From assembly GCA_902497095.1 (NCBI GenBank), contig CABVDD010000043.1, positions 1-15,890 on the forward strand: a stretch of DNA of 15,890 nt, given 5' to 3'. The stretch's first letter is position 1. Every line of letters starts with the position of its first letter. A model generated the notes under the pieces. That model saw only the letters and a list, made by a program, of their open reading frames with translations. It made no database searches and had not been told where the DNA came from. Shown one piece after another: positions 7,262 through 13,450 of the stretch. The DNA is from an uncultured Faecalicoccus sp. GTDB lineage: Bacteria > Bacillota_I > Bacilli_A > Erysipelotrichales > Erysipelotrichaceae. A program made the position numbers and the translations under genes.

Positions 7262-7576
7262 ATGCAACGAGCAATAAAAGCAATTATAGAATTCAATAAA
7301 GAACGAGATTGGGATCAATTTCATTCTCCCGAAAACTTAGCGAAATCGATTTCAATTGAAGCGGGAGAATTACTAGAATGTTTTCAATGGGATTCTAAAT
7401 ATGATAAAGAACATGTGTGCGAAGAGCTGGCAGATGTAGTGAATTATTGTATTGTAATGGCAGATCGATTAGGTGTAGATTTAGAGGAAATCTTATTAAA
7501 CAAATTGGAAAAGAATAGGCAAAAATATCCAGTCGAAAAAGCAAAGGGAAATTCAAAGAAATATAGTGAACTATGA
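7262..7576 (+). CDS. MazG-fold nucleotide pyrophosphohydrolase, DCTPP1/RS21-C6-like
   Basis: This is a 104-residue all-alpha NTP pyrophosphatase. Metal ligands are visible as E33-x2-E36 (EAGELLE) and E55-x2-D58 (EELADVVNY). The segment ERDWDQFHSPENLA followed by EAGELLECFQW is characteristic of the DCTPP1/RS21-C6 branch. Members of that branch hydrolyse dCTP and especially 5-modified dCTP to dCMP and pyrophosphate, usually as tetramers. That substrate is a family inference. A perfect AGGAGG (7251-7256) lies 5 bases before the ATG, and the gap to the Nudix gene is 23 bp. The stop overlaps the start of the next gene as ATGA (7573-7576), a translational-coupling arrangement. Together with the Nudix enzyme it gives the operon two nucleotide-cleaving activities. 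Confidence 0.9.
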   Translation: MQRAIKAIIEFNKERDWDQFHSPENLAKSISIEAGELLECFQWDSKYDKEHVCEELADVVNYCIVMADRLGVDLEEILLNKLEKNRQKYPVEKAKGNSKKYSEL

Positions 7577-9438
7577 TTGTTTATCAAGAAACAAAGGAAC
7601 AGTTTCTAAATGATGTAAGGCTGGATTTAATAGAAGAAAAAATTGAGGACAGGGTTAGGACTAAACTACATAAAAAAACTGCTTATAATGAATTTCTTTC
7701 TTGGATGAATTCTATGCAATATATGTATAAAGTCATGGAAGATAAGCGAATACCTAAAGATAGTCAAATTGCTATAGAATATAGAATTCCAAATTCTAAT
7801 AAAAGAGTTGATTTTATAATTTGTGGTGAAGATTCTCATCACAAAGAAAGCGCCATAGTCATTGAGTTAAAACAATGGCAACATGTAGAAAAGGTAGAAA
7901 CTAAAGATGCGATTGTAAAAACACAATTGCAAGGTCGATTAATAGAAACAAGCCATCCTTCTTATCAAGCGTGGTCTTATGTTTCTTTAATAAAAGATTA
8001 TAACGAAGATGTGCAAAAATATAGAATATTTTTGCAACCTTGTACTTATTTACATAATTATAGACTACATGAAAAGGATGACTTAGTTGCACCTTGTTAT
8101 GAATATTATATGGAAAAAGCTCCGGTATTTACCAGAGGAGATACAGATAAATTAGCTTCATTTATAGCAAAATATATTAAGAAGGGTAATCCTGATGTTT
8201 TGTATCATATTGATAATGGAAGAATTATACCAAGTAAATCTCTACAAGACAGTTTAACTTCTATGCTAAAAGGAAATAAGGAATTTACTCTGATAGATGA
8301 ACAAAAAGTAGTTTTTGAGAAAGCTATAGAAATCGCAAAAAAGAAAACAAACAGAAAAAAAGTTTATATTGTTCATGGTGGACCTGGCACAGGTAAATCT
8401 GTTTTAGCAATAAATTTATTGGTTGCAATTTTAAATTTGAGTCAGAATGTAATGTATATTACAAAAAATTCAGCGCCAAGAGAGGTCTATAAGAAAAAAT
8501 TAACAGAAGGTAAATATCGGAAAGCATATATAGATAATCTATTTAAAGGTTCAGGATCATTTACTGCATCGGACAATGATGATTTTGACTGTTTGATTGT
8601 AGATGAAGCACATAGATTGAATGAAAAATCAGGAATGTTTCAAAATAAAGGTGAAAATCAAGTTAAGGAAATTATCCATGCTTCTAAAACAAGTATTTTC
8701 TTTGTGGATGATTTTCAGATGGTGACAATTAAGGATATTGGAAGTACAAATGAGATAAAAAAATGGAGTTCTTTTTTTAATGCTGAACTACATGAAGATA
8801 CACTATTTTCGCAATTTCGATGTAACGGAAGTGATTCATATCTTTCGTGGCTTGATAATGTTTTGGAAATCAATACCAAATCTACGGATGAATTCGACTG
8901 GGATTATGATATTCGTGTATGCGATACTCCTAAAGAAGTATATGATTTGATTTTAGAAAAAAATAAAATTAATAATAAGTCTCGTATGGTAGCAGGATAT
9001 TGTTGGGATTGGATTTCTAGTGGTAAAAATAATACAAATATTCATGATATACAGATAGGTGATTTTGGAATGTCTTGGAATCTTGGTTCTTCAAATACAT
9101 GGGCAATTGATCCAGAATCAGTTCATGAAATTGGATGTATTCATACTTGTCAAGGACTAGAATTTGATTATGTTGGGGTTATTATAGGTCAAGATTTACG
9201 ATATCATAATGGAATGATTACAGATTTTACAAAACGTGCTAAAACAGATCAATCTATTAGAGGGTTGAAGGGAATGTATAAGAAAGATCCGCAAAAAGCA
9301 TTGGAAATTGCAGATCGTATTATAAAAAATACGTATCGTACTCTTTTAACTCGAGGACAAAAAGGATGCTATATCTATTGTGTTGATGAGCAATTGAAAG
9401 AGTATCTTAGAATGCGATTATGGGAATCTGGGAAATAA
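7573..9438 (+). CDS. PD-(D/E)XK nuclease-like / DUF2075 (Schlafen group 3) helicase fusion
   Basis: This is a 621-residue cytosolic protein. The N-terminal region holds a restriction-endonuclease-like pattern: EYRIP, then RVDFIICG with Asp 80, then AIVIELKQW with E98-L-K100. This is a plausible D...ExK active site. From about residue 235 an SF1-like helicase/ATPase follows: Walker A GGPGTGKS (269-276), Walker B DEAH (344-347), an arginine-containing QFR block near 414-416, CQGLEFDYVGVI (526-537) and TYRTLLTRGQKG (587-598). This matches DUF2075, which Pfam describes as the Schlafen group 3 DNA/RNA helicase domain. The gene starts inside the previous stop (ATGA) and has no strong RBS of its own, so translation is probably coupled. 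It ends the operon. Likely role: ATP-driven nuclease acting on foreign or damaged nucleic acid, possibly RNA as in Schlafens. The function is not proven. Confidence 0.85.
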   Translation: MIVYQETKEQFLNDVRLDLIEEKIEDRVRTKLHKKTAYNEFLSWMNSMQYMYKVMEDKRIPKDSQIAIEYRIPNSNKRVDFIICGEDSHHKESAIVIELKQWQHVEKVETKDAIVKTQLQGRLIETSHPSYQAWSYVSLIKDYNEDVQKYRIFLQPCTYLHNYRLHEKDDLVAPCYEYYMEKAPVFTRGDTDKLASFIAKYIKKGNPDVLYHIDNGRIIPSKSLQDSLTSMLKGNKEFTLIDEQKVVFEKAIEIAKKKTNRKKVYIVHGGPGTGKSVLAINLLVAILNLSQNVMYITKNSAPREVYKKKLTEGKYRKAYIDNLFKGSGSFTASDNDDFDCLIVDEAHRLNEKSGMFQNKGENQVKEIIHASKTSIFFVDDFQMVTIKDIGSTNEIKKWSSFFNAELHEDTLFSQFRCNGSDSYLSWLDNVLEINTKSTDEFDWDYDIRVCDTPKEVYDLILEKNKINNKSRMVAGYCWDWISSGKNNTNIHDIQIGDFGMSWNLGSSNTWAIDPESVHEIGCIHTCQGLEFDYVGVIIGQDLRYHNGMITDFTKRAKTDQSIRGLKGMYKKDPQKALEIADRIIKNTYRTLLTRGQKGCYIYCVDEQLKEYLRMRLWESGK

Positions 9439-9460
9439 AACGTGTTTATTTGTCTTTAAA

Positions 9461-9602
9461 TTAAACAACAAAGAAAATGAGATCAAGATATAACTAATTG
9501 TATTCTTTGTAGGATTATAGTAAGTTTGTCGCCATGATTTTTTCTGCCAATGCAAGTGATTAAATCTATAACAATTTGTGAATAAATATATTTGTTGTTT
9601 AA
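9461..9602 (+). other. 118-nt segment closed by 12-bp perfect inverted repeats, possible structured RNA or MITE
   Basis: TTAAACAACAAA (9461-9472) is the exact inverse of TTTGTTGTTTAA (9591-9602). The inside is AT-rich and carries no convincing gene. It begins 22 bases after the operon stop, so it could form a long closing stem in the operon's 3' untranslated region, be a small RNA, or be a tiny inverted-repeat element. No target-site duplication is visible. Confidence 0.35.
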
Positions 9603-9671
9603 GTGTGTCATAATTATTACTTGGCTTCCTAAATTTAAACAGAGTATTACCAAACTAGTTAGTGCCTTTAA

Positions 9672-9791
9672 CTGAGGTTTGTGATTTATCCAAAATTAGT
9701 TGAGGATCTTATTTGTGGCCTAAGAATAGTGAAAGCTCTGGAAGAGAATCCAGAGTTTTTTTGTCCAGACATTGATGATAGATTAGAAATA
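9672..9791 (+). pseudogene. decayed coding fragment of unknown family
   Basis: A 40-codon open stretch reads LRFVIYPKLVEDLI, then GLRIVKALEENPEFF and PDIDDRLEI before TAA at 9792. A shifted frame continues KELEVFEGQSG. The text is protein-like but I do not recognise the family, and there is no start codon with an RBS. The wider gap 9603-10114 otherwise shows only this fragment, a hairpin and a minus-strand open frame. Confidence 0.3.
9736..9762 (+). terminator. rho-independent terminator
   Basis: CTCTGGA (9736-9742), loop AGAGAA, TCCAGAG (9749-9755), then seven T residues. It is about 300 bases after the operon and is the first good terminator downstream, so it may end that transcript. It also overlaps the decayed coding fragment, so coding coincidence is possible. 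Confidence 0.6.
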
Positions 9792-9919
9792 TAAAGAATT
9801 AGAAGTTTTTGAGGGACAATCAGGATAAATCCATTATCGATTAACTGTGTAATGGTGAATTCATCCAAATCTAGAAATGTATTTAGAGTGATACATTGAA
9901 GATAGGTGGAATTCTTTTT

Positions 9920-10126
9920 TTAAGACTCTGCACATTTAAAATTCAAGGCCCAGAATATAGACATCTTTTTGGTATTTGAATCAATAGTTCCATCTATGGA
10001 TTTCTTTTCTTGGGCCATTTTACCAGCCTTTCTTTTTTCATAATTTCCTTGCTTGTGTATGAATTCGACCAGTGTATAGGGGTATCTTATCTTATTTGCC
10101 AAAGGATCCTGTCCCTCGTATATCAA
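9920..10126 (-). CDS. short unidentified open frame, probably a gene fragment
   Basis: A 68-codon frame reads MIYEGQDPLANKIRYPYTLV, then EFIHKQGNYEKRKAGKMAQ, and ends in NTKKMSIFWALNFKCAES. The composition looks like real protein (charged, with few rare residues), yet I do not recognise it. There is no clear ribosome binding site, and its 5' end lies in the first copy of the 200-bp repeat. It is most likely a piece of a broken accessory gene. Confidence 0.25.
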   Translation of the reverse strand: MIYEGQDPLANKIRYPYTLVEFIHKQGNYEKRKAGKMAQEKKSIDGTIDSNTKKMSIFWALNFKCAES

Positions 10127-10315
10127 AAATTATGGATCACATATGACTGAGAAGTAGGGATGAAGGAATGTTATTGAAGGGGCAAAAGTACTATTGGGAA
10201 GTTTTCTTTCCTAAAGTGATATCCAGAAGTTGAGCTAAATTATGATCATTCATTAAAACTTCTATGTAACAAAGTCTGGGCAGAAAAAGGATATAAGAAA
10301 AAAGGAATTATTAAA
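10115..10315 (+). repeat. direct repeat copy 1 (about 200 bp)
   Basis: It begins CTCGTATAT and ends GGAATTATTAAA. It matches 13120-13318 in the same orientation, with only scattered mismatches and small indels (for example an extra TTTCC near 10209-10215). In this copy one frame reads VELNYDHSLKLLCNKVW then AEKGYKKKGIIKDYPK and closes at TAA near 10342, so the repeat may be the tail of a broken gene. The family is not recognised. Confidence 0.85.
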
Positions 10316-10429
10316 GACTATCCAAAAATAGAGATATATTAAATTATCTTGGGGTGCACCCTTGCCTTTAAATAGGTTGGGGTGTTTTTCTTATGTCGCT
10401 TTAAATTTAAGTAGGGGTCTCGATAATCT

Positions 10430-10479
10430 TACCTCTCTTGATAGAATGGGGATGTTCGATTCTATCAGAAAGCGAGGTA
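10430..10479 (+). promoter_or_regulatory. leader hairpin masking the ISL3 transposase RBS
   Basis: TACCTC (10430-10435) pairs with GAGGTA (10474-10479), which is part of the ribosome binding site 3 bases before the ATG at 10483. TGATAGAAT (10439-10447) pairs with ATTCTATCA (10459-10467). The 5' arm holds TAGAAT, a possible -10. This is the same design as at 2578-2631 despite different sequence. Confidence 0.6.
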
Positions 10480-10482
10480 GGA

Positions 10483-10956
10483 ATGGAAAAATATATATTA
10501 AGAACTTTGAATCTGACCCCAGAAGATGTGCAATCTATAGATCCTGTTCCCTCAAAAAACGGCCACTCCGACTATTTGATCACCTTAAAGGTAAAAGATC
10601 ATTTTTGTCCGAAATGCGGATGCCTGACCAATCGTGTTAAGGACTACCGTATCCAAAAAGTGAAAGCCAAGATCTTCAATGATGGATCAACCACCGTTTT
10701 TTATAAAAGTCGTCGATACCTCTGTAAAGAATGTGGAAAGGCTTTTAAAGAAAGAACCACTCTTATCGAAGATAAAAAAACAATCTCCCAGAACACTGCC
10801 GCCAGTATCTTGGAAGATCTTAAACCATATAACTCCACCTTAAACGTAAAGGAAAACCAAGAGGAAAATATAAAAAATCAAACTGAGAACCATTATAGAA
10901 AAACACATAGAATCGAACCTTTAAAAACAAATTGGGGCGAAATCACCCCAATTTGA
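10483..10956 (+). pseudogene. ISL3-family transposase, truncated by internal deletion
   Basis: Starting at the ATG at 10483, after GAGGTAGG, the 157-residue product begins MEKYILRTLNLTPEDVQSID. It has the ISL3 zinc-binding N-terminus with C42-P-K-C45 and C81-K-E-C84, then a helix-turn-helix-like stretch ISQNTAASILEDLKPYNSTL (101-120). After about residue 121 the family sequence stops; KENQEENIKNQTEN and NWGEITPI follow, probably the deletion junction and the extreme element end. The DDE catalytic domain of a normal ~430-residue ISL3 transposase is absent. The product could still bind element ends and act as a repressor, which is speculative. Confidence 0.7.
10929..10954 (+). terminator. 9-bp hairpin at the end of the ISL3 derivative
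   Basis: AAATTGGGG (10929-10937), an 8-nt loop, and CCCCAATTT (10946-10954), followed by an AT-rich stretch without a long T run. It is a terminator-like structure overlapping the stop codon of the truncated transposase frame. Confidence 0.5.
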
Positions 10957-10997
10957 TTTAAATTGAATTTGTAAAAACCCCAACAGAATTTAAAGCA

Positions 10998-11553
10998 CCA
11001 AAATAGATAGGGTTTAGAAATAAAATAAGATCACATAGGGCAGGCTTCTATACAGCTCACCAACGGCTCCAAAGATTTTTGGGGTCGTTTTTGTTACATT
11101 GATATTGAGATATTCTCTGGAAAGGTTTCTCTGTTTGGACAAAAGAAAAAGCGAAACCTCGTACCCACCACCGTCCTTCTGTTTCTTCTTCATGTCCTGT
11201 TCAATATACAGGATGCCGTTCATTCCTCCTCCAATATGGACCAATCACAACTGGGAGAGGTTTCGAAACCGGTGTATGCTGGTACTGGAAAAAGGATCAA
11301 TTTTGAGATCTACAGAGAAAACGGCAGTGTATAGATGATTGCAAAAAAGGAGCCCTAAAATGCTGACCAGGTTCCCCACCTGCTTTAAATCATTTGGGGC
11401 AGTTAGTACCCCTTATAATCATAAAGAGTAAATCCACTAAACCCCATCTAATCTTGGACCGCCCTTTTCTTCCCGTGTTTTTTTTCTCGCAGTTTTCTTG
11501 AGAAATTGGATAGAAAAAAACGGATATATTGAAAAATTTCTTTAGTCATGTGT
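10998..11553. other. gene-poor stretch with unidentified coding debris and an extra ISL3-type end
   Basis: The segment 11040-11340 is more GC-rich than its surroundings. A minus-strand frame there (start near 11244) reads GGGMNGILYIEQDMKKKQKD, then GGGYEVSLFLLSKQRNLSRE. It looks protein-like but has no recognisable family or RBS, and plus-strand frames are also open, so I assign no gene. At 11381-11399 a single ISL3-like end occurs (TGCTTTAAATCATTTGGGG). From 11400 to 11553 I see only AT-rich sequence with a weak hairpin, TTTCT/AGAAA, near 11500. Confidence 0.4.
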
Positions 11554-12522
11554 TTAATTTGATAAGTTCTGTTTTGACAAGAAATTCATGACTAATTTGA
11601 CCATCGTTTCCTTTTCTTCCGGTCTTGACTCAGCAATCATTAAGGTGATTGCTACTAAGGCGCTGTCCGAGATGATCTGTTTTCTATTGATGATCAAATG
11701 ATGATTCTTGTTTAAAAACTCCAAAAAGATCGTAGCACCGATGCGTTTGCAGCCGTCGGCAAAAGGGTGATCTTTGATGAGGAAGTAAAGAAGATTGGCC
11801 GCCTTCTCTTCGATGCTAGGGTAGAGTTCTTGACCAAAGACATTTTGATATACTGCTGCTAAAATACCATTCAGTTTGCCTTCTTCTCTTTCAACACCAA
11901 AGACTGCAGATTCAAATTTCATCTTATCGATCAGTTTTCAACATTCTGCATAAGTCAGACGATAAACAGAATCTGTTCCTTTTGGTTTTGACAAGGAACC
12001 ATGATCATAATCATCAAGCAGTGATAAGGCATTTTGATAAGCTTCAATGACATTGAGTACTTCACTTTCATCTAGCTCTAAAGTAGATGCCAACATTTTT
12101 GTCTGTATGTCAATGGTCTTGTTAAGAATCTCTAAGCGCTTTTCGTTAACGGCATAACCCTTGATCATATAGTCTTTTAAGATTGAGGTAGCCCACTTCC
12201 TAAATGCGATGCCTCTTTGTGATTTGACACGATAGCCGACAGAAATGATGACATCGAGATTATAGAATTCGACATTTTTTGTTTGTGTTTTTCCTTTTAT
12301 TGCACCATGCTTTGTGGTTGTCGCAAATTTTGCGACAACCACTTCTTTATCTAGTACACATTCTTTAAAAATATTAGAGATATGTTTGCCAATCGTTTTA
12401 ATATCACGATCAAATAAATCACTCATTTGATCACGACTTAACTATACAGTCTCAAAATCTGGACTAATATTTACTGGTAATTCCAGTTCGCCGTTTTTAA
12501 ATACTACAATGTCATTTGCCGT
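11554..12522 (-). pseudogene. RhuM-Fic (virulence RhuM family) gene broken by point changes
   Basis: One continuous minus-strand frame of about 322 codons encodes a RhuM N-terminal part (NDIVVFKNGELELPV, LSRDQMSDLFDRDIKTIGKH, YRVKSQRGIAFRKWATSILKD). It continues into a Fic/Doc-type part with the motif HPFADGCKRIGA, in which the usual Asn of HPFxDGNKR is Cys. Family members are single fused proteins of about this size. Three lesions are visible. The expected ATG before GCAAATGAC is ACG (12522-12520), although AGGAG lies properly upstream. TAG at 12444-12442 replaces the expected Trp of ETVWLS. TGA at 11940-11938 separates YRLTYAEC from KLIDKMKF, where Arg (CGA) is usual. Open pieces remain from 12426 to 11938 and from 11922 to 11554. 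RhuM was named in a Salmonella pathogenicity island; its role is unclear. Confidence 0.75.
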
Positions 12523-12626
12523 CTTATCATCTCCTAAGTTAGTAGTTATATATAGTGATTGTACAGTATTTTGCAGTGCTAATCATTTTTACAAAACGGG
12601 GTTTTAAGAGTATCCCCTAAGATATT

Positions 12627-12651
12627 TGAATAATGGTGGGACCATTATTCA
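12627..12651 (-). other. 11-bp perfect palindromic hairpin at the end of the coiled-coil gene
   Basis: TGAATAATGGT (12627-12637), loop GGG, ACCATTATTCA (12641-12651). It spans the stop codon of the minus-strand gene ending at 12645. No T run follows on either strand, so it may stabilise the mRNA 3' end or be a protein-binding palindrome rather than a classical terminator. Confidence 0.5.
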
Positions 12652-12836
12652 GTGCTTGTTGCAATTAAAATCGATGCTTCTGCGTTCAATTTCTCAAATT
12701 GATTTTTGAGATTGTAGAGTTTCTTAAGTTCGTCAGATAACCTGATGTTTTCTTTTTCCAAAGTTTTGATGCGTTCTTGATTTCTGAATTTCTTCTTTTT
12801 AAAGGTAGAAATGTTGTGAAGCACTTCTTTGTACAT
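12645..12836 (-). CDS. small coiled-coil protein of conjugative-element type
   Basis: This 63-residue basic protein has a run of charged heptad-like residues (NQERIKTLEKENIRLSDELK, residues ~19-38) predicted to form a coiled coil, ending in ASILIATSTE. I do not recognise a named family. Its ATG overlaps the stop of the upstream DUF4314 gene (TAATG), so the two are translated as a unit. Similar small genes sit beside DUF4314 genes in integrative conjugative elements, which suggests that origin. The function is unknown, and the pair may be a relic. Confidence 0.5.
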   Translation of the reverse strand: MYKEVLHNISTFKKKKFRNQERIKTLEKENIRLSDELKKLYNLKNQFEKLNAEASILIATSTE

Positions 12837-13072
12837 TAGCGTTCTTGAACTTTCGATTTATTGTGTTCCGATTTTCTTATGATCTTGAAACAATCTTCAC
12901 CAGGAATCAATCCAAGGCTTGATCCATTTTCCAAAGACATGTGAATCGTACCGGCATCATCGACATGATCAACTGTGCCGATGGAACCTGGGGCAACGGC
13001 ATGATAAGGATCATCCATTTGGATGCACTGGATCTTAATCCCTGGAGGATATTGTTCTCTTAATCTTTCCAC
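12836..13072 (-). CDS. DUF4314 domain protein
   Basis: This 78-residue protein has the DUF4314 pattern: LREQYPPGIKIQCIQMDDPY, then PGSIGTVDHVDDAGTIHM and GLIPGEDCFKII. The fold is probably a small beta barrel (SH3-like). The function is unknown, and the family is carried mainly by Tn1549/Tn916-like integrative conjugative elements and related plasmids. The start at 13072 gives the usual MERLREQYPPG beginning, but I see no strong AGGAGG before it. The 3' end overlaps the next ATG by TAATG. It appears intact, though the rest of the element is missing. Confidence 0.75.
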   Translation of the reverse strand: MERLREQYPPGIKIQCIQMDDPYHAVAPGSIGTVDHVDDAGTIHMSLENGSSLGLIPGEDCFKIIRKSEHNKSKVQER

Positions 13073-13119
13073 TTATCTTAATTCATCATCAATTGTGTAT
13101 TTGTTCATATTCTAAAAAT

Positions 13120-13318
13120 CTCGTATATTGAAAATTATGGATCACATGTGACTGAGAAGTAGGGGATGAAGCAATGTTATTGAAGGGGAAAAAGTACTAT
13201 TGATAAGTTTTCTTAAAGTGATATCCAGGAGTTGAGCTAAAGTATGATCATTTATTAAAAACTTCTATGTAACAAAGTCTGGGCAGAAAAAGGATATAAG
13301 AAAAAAGGAATTATTAAA
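13120..13318 (+). repeat. direct repeat copy 2 (about 200 bp)
   Basis: This is a near-identical copy of 10115-10315 in the same orientation, beginning CTCGTATAT and ending GGAATTATTAAA. In this copy small indels break the short open frame seen in copy 1. The two copies bracket about 2.8 kb containing the ISL3 derivative, RhuM-Fic and the DUF4314 pair. Confidence 0.85.
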
Positions 13319-13371
13319 TGAGAAAATCACTCATGTAATGATTCCTTTCATTATGGAGAAAATAGATATCA

Positions 13372-13386
13372 GTTAAGAATCTTAAC
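13372..13386. other. 15-nt palindrome downstream of the DeoR-type gene
   Basis: GTTAAGAATCTTAAC is a perfect palindrome with one central base, in the intergenic space after the regulator's stop. The significance is unknown; it may be a protein site or chance in AT-rich DNA. Confidence 0.25.
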
Positions 13387-13450
13387 AAGTTTGATAATTC
13401 TTGTTCAAATTTTAGGAGCCGGTTTATTTTAGATATTATATTTTTAACTA

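Larger units (their letters stand above)
10363..10997 (+). mobile_element. internally deleted ISL3-family element
   Basis: The left end TGCCTTTAAATAGGTTGGGG (10363-10382) and the right end, which on the minus strand reads TGCTTTAAATTCTGTTGGGG (10978-10997), are near-perfect terminal inverted repeats. Between them lie the first ~120 codons of an ISL3 transposase, a jump to unrelated or C-terminal-edge sequence, and a terminal hairpin at 10929-10954. At ~640 bp it is far shorter than intact ISL3 elements (about 1.3-1.6 kb). The outer limits are uncertain by several bases, and no clear 8-bp target duplication was found. It could be mobilised only in trans. Confidence 0.65.

Noticed and set aside
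11099..11338. Plus-strand open frame of 79 codons rich in Cys, Phe and Pro.
   Set aside because: Its composition is unlike a real protein, there is no RBS, and the opposite strand reads more protein-like.
1175..12522. Reassignment of TAG or TGA as a sense codon, suggested by the in-frame stops in the ICE and RhuM-Fic relics.
   Set aside because: Intact genes in the window end normally with TAG (Nudix, EIIA) and TGA (MazG-like), so ordinary decay is simpler.
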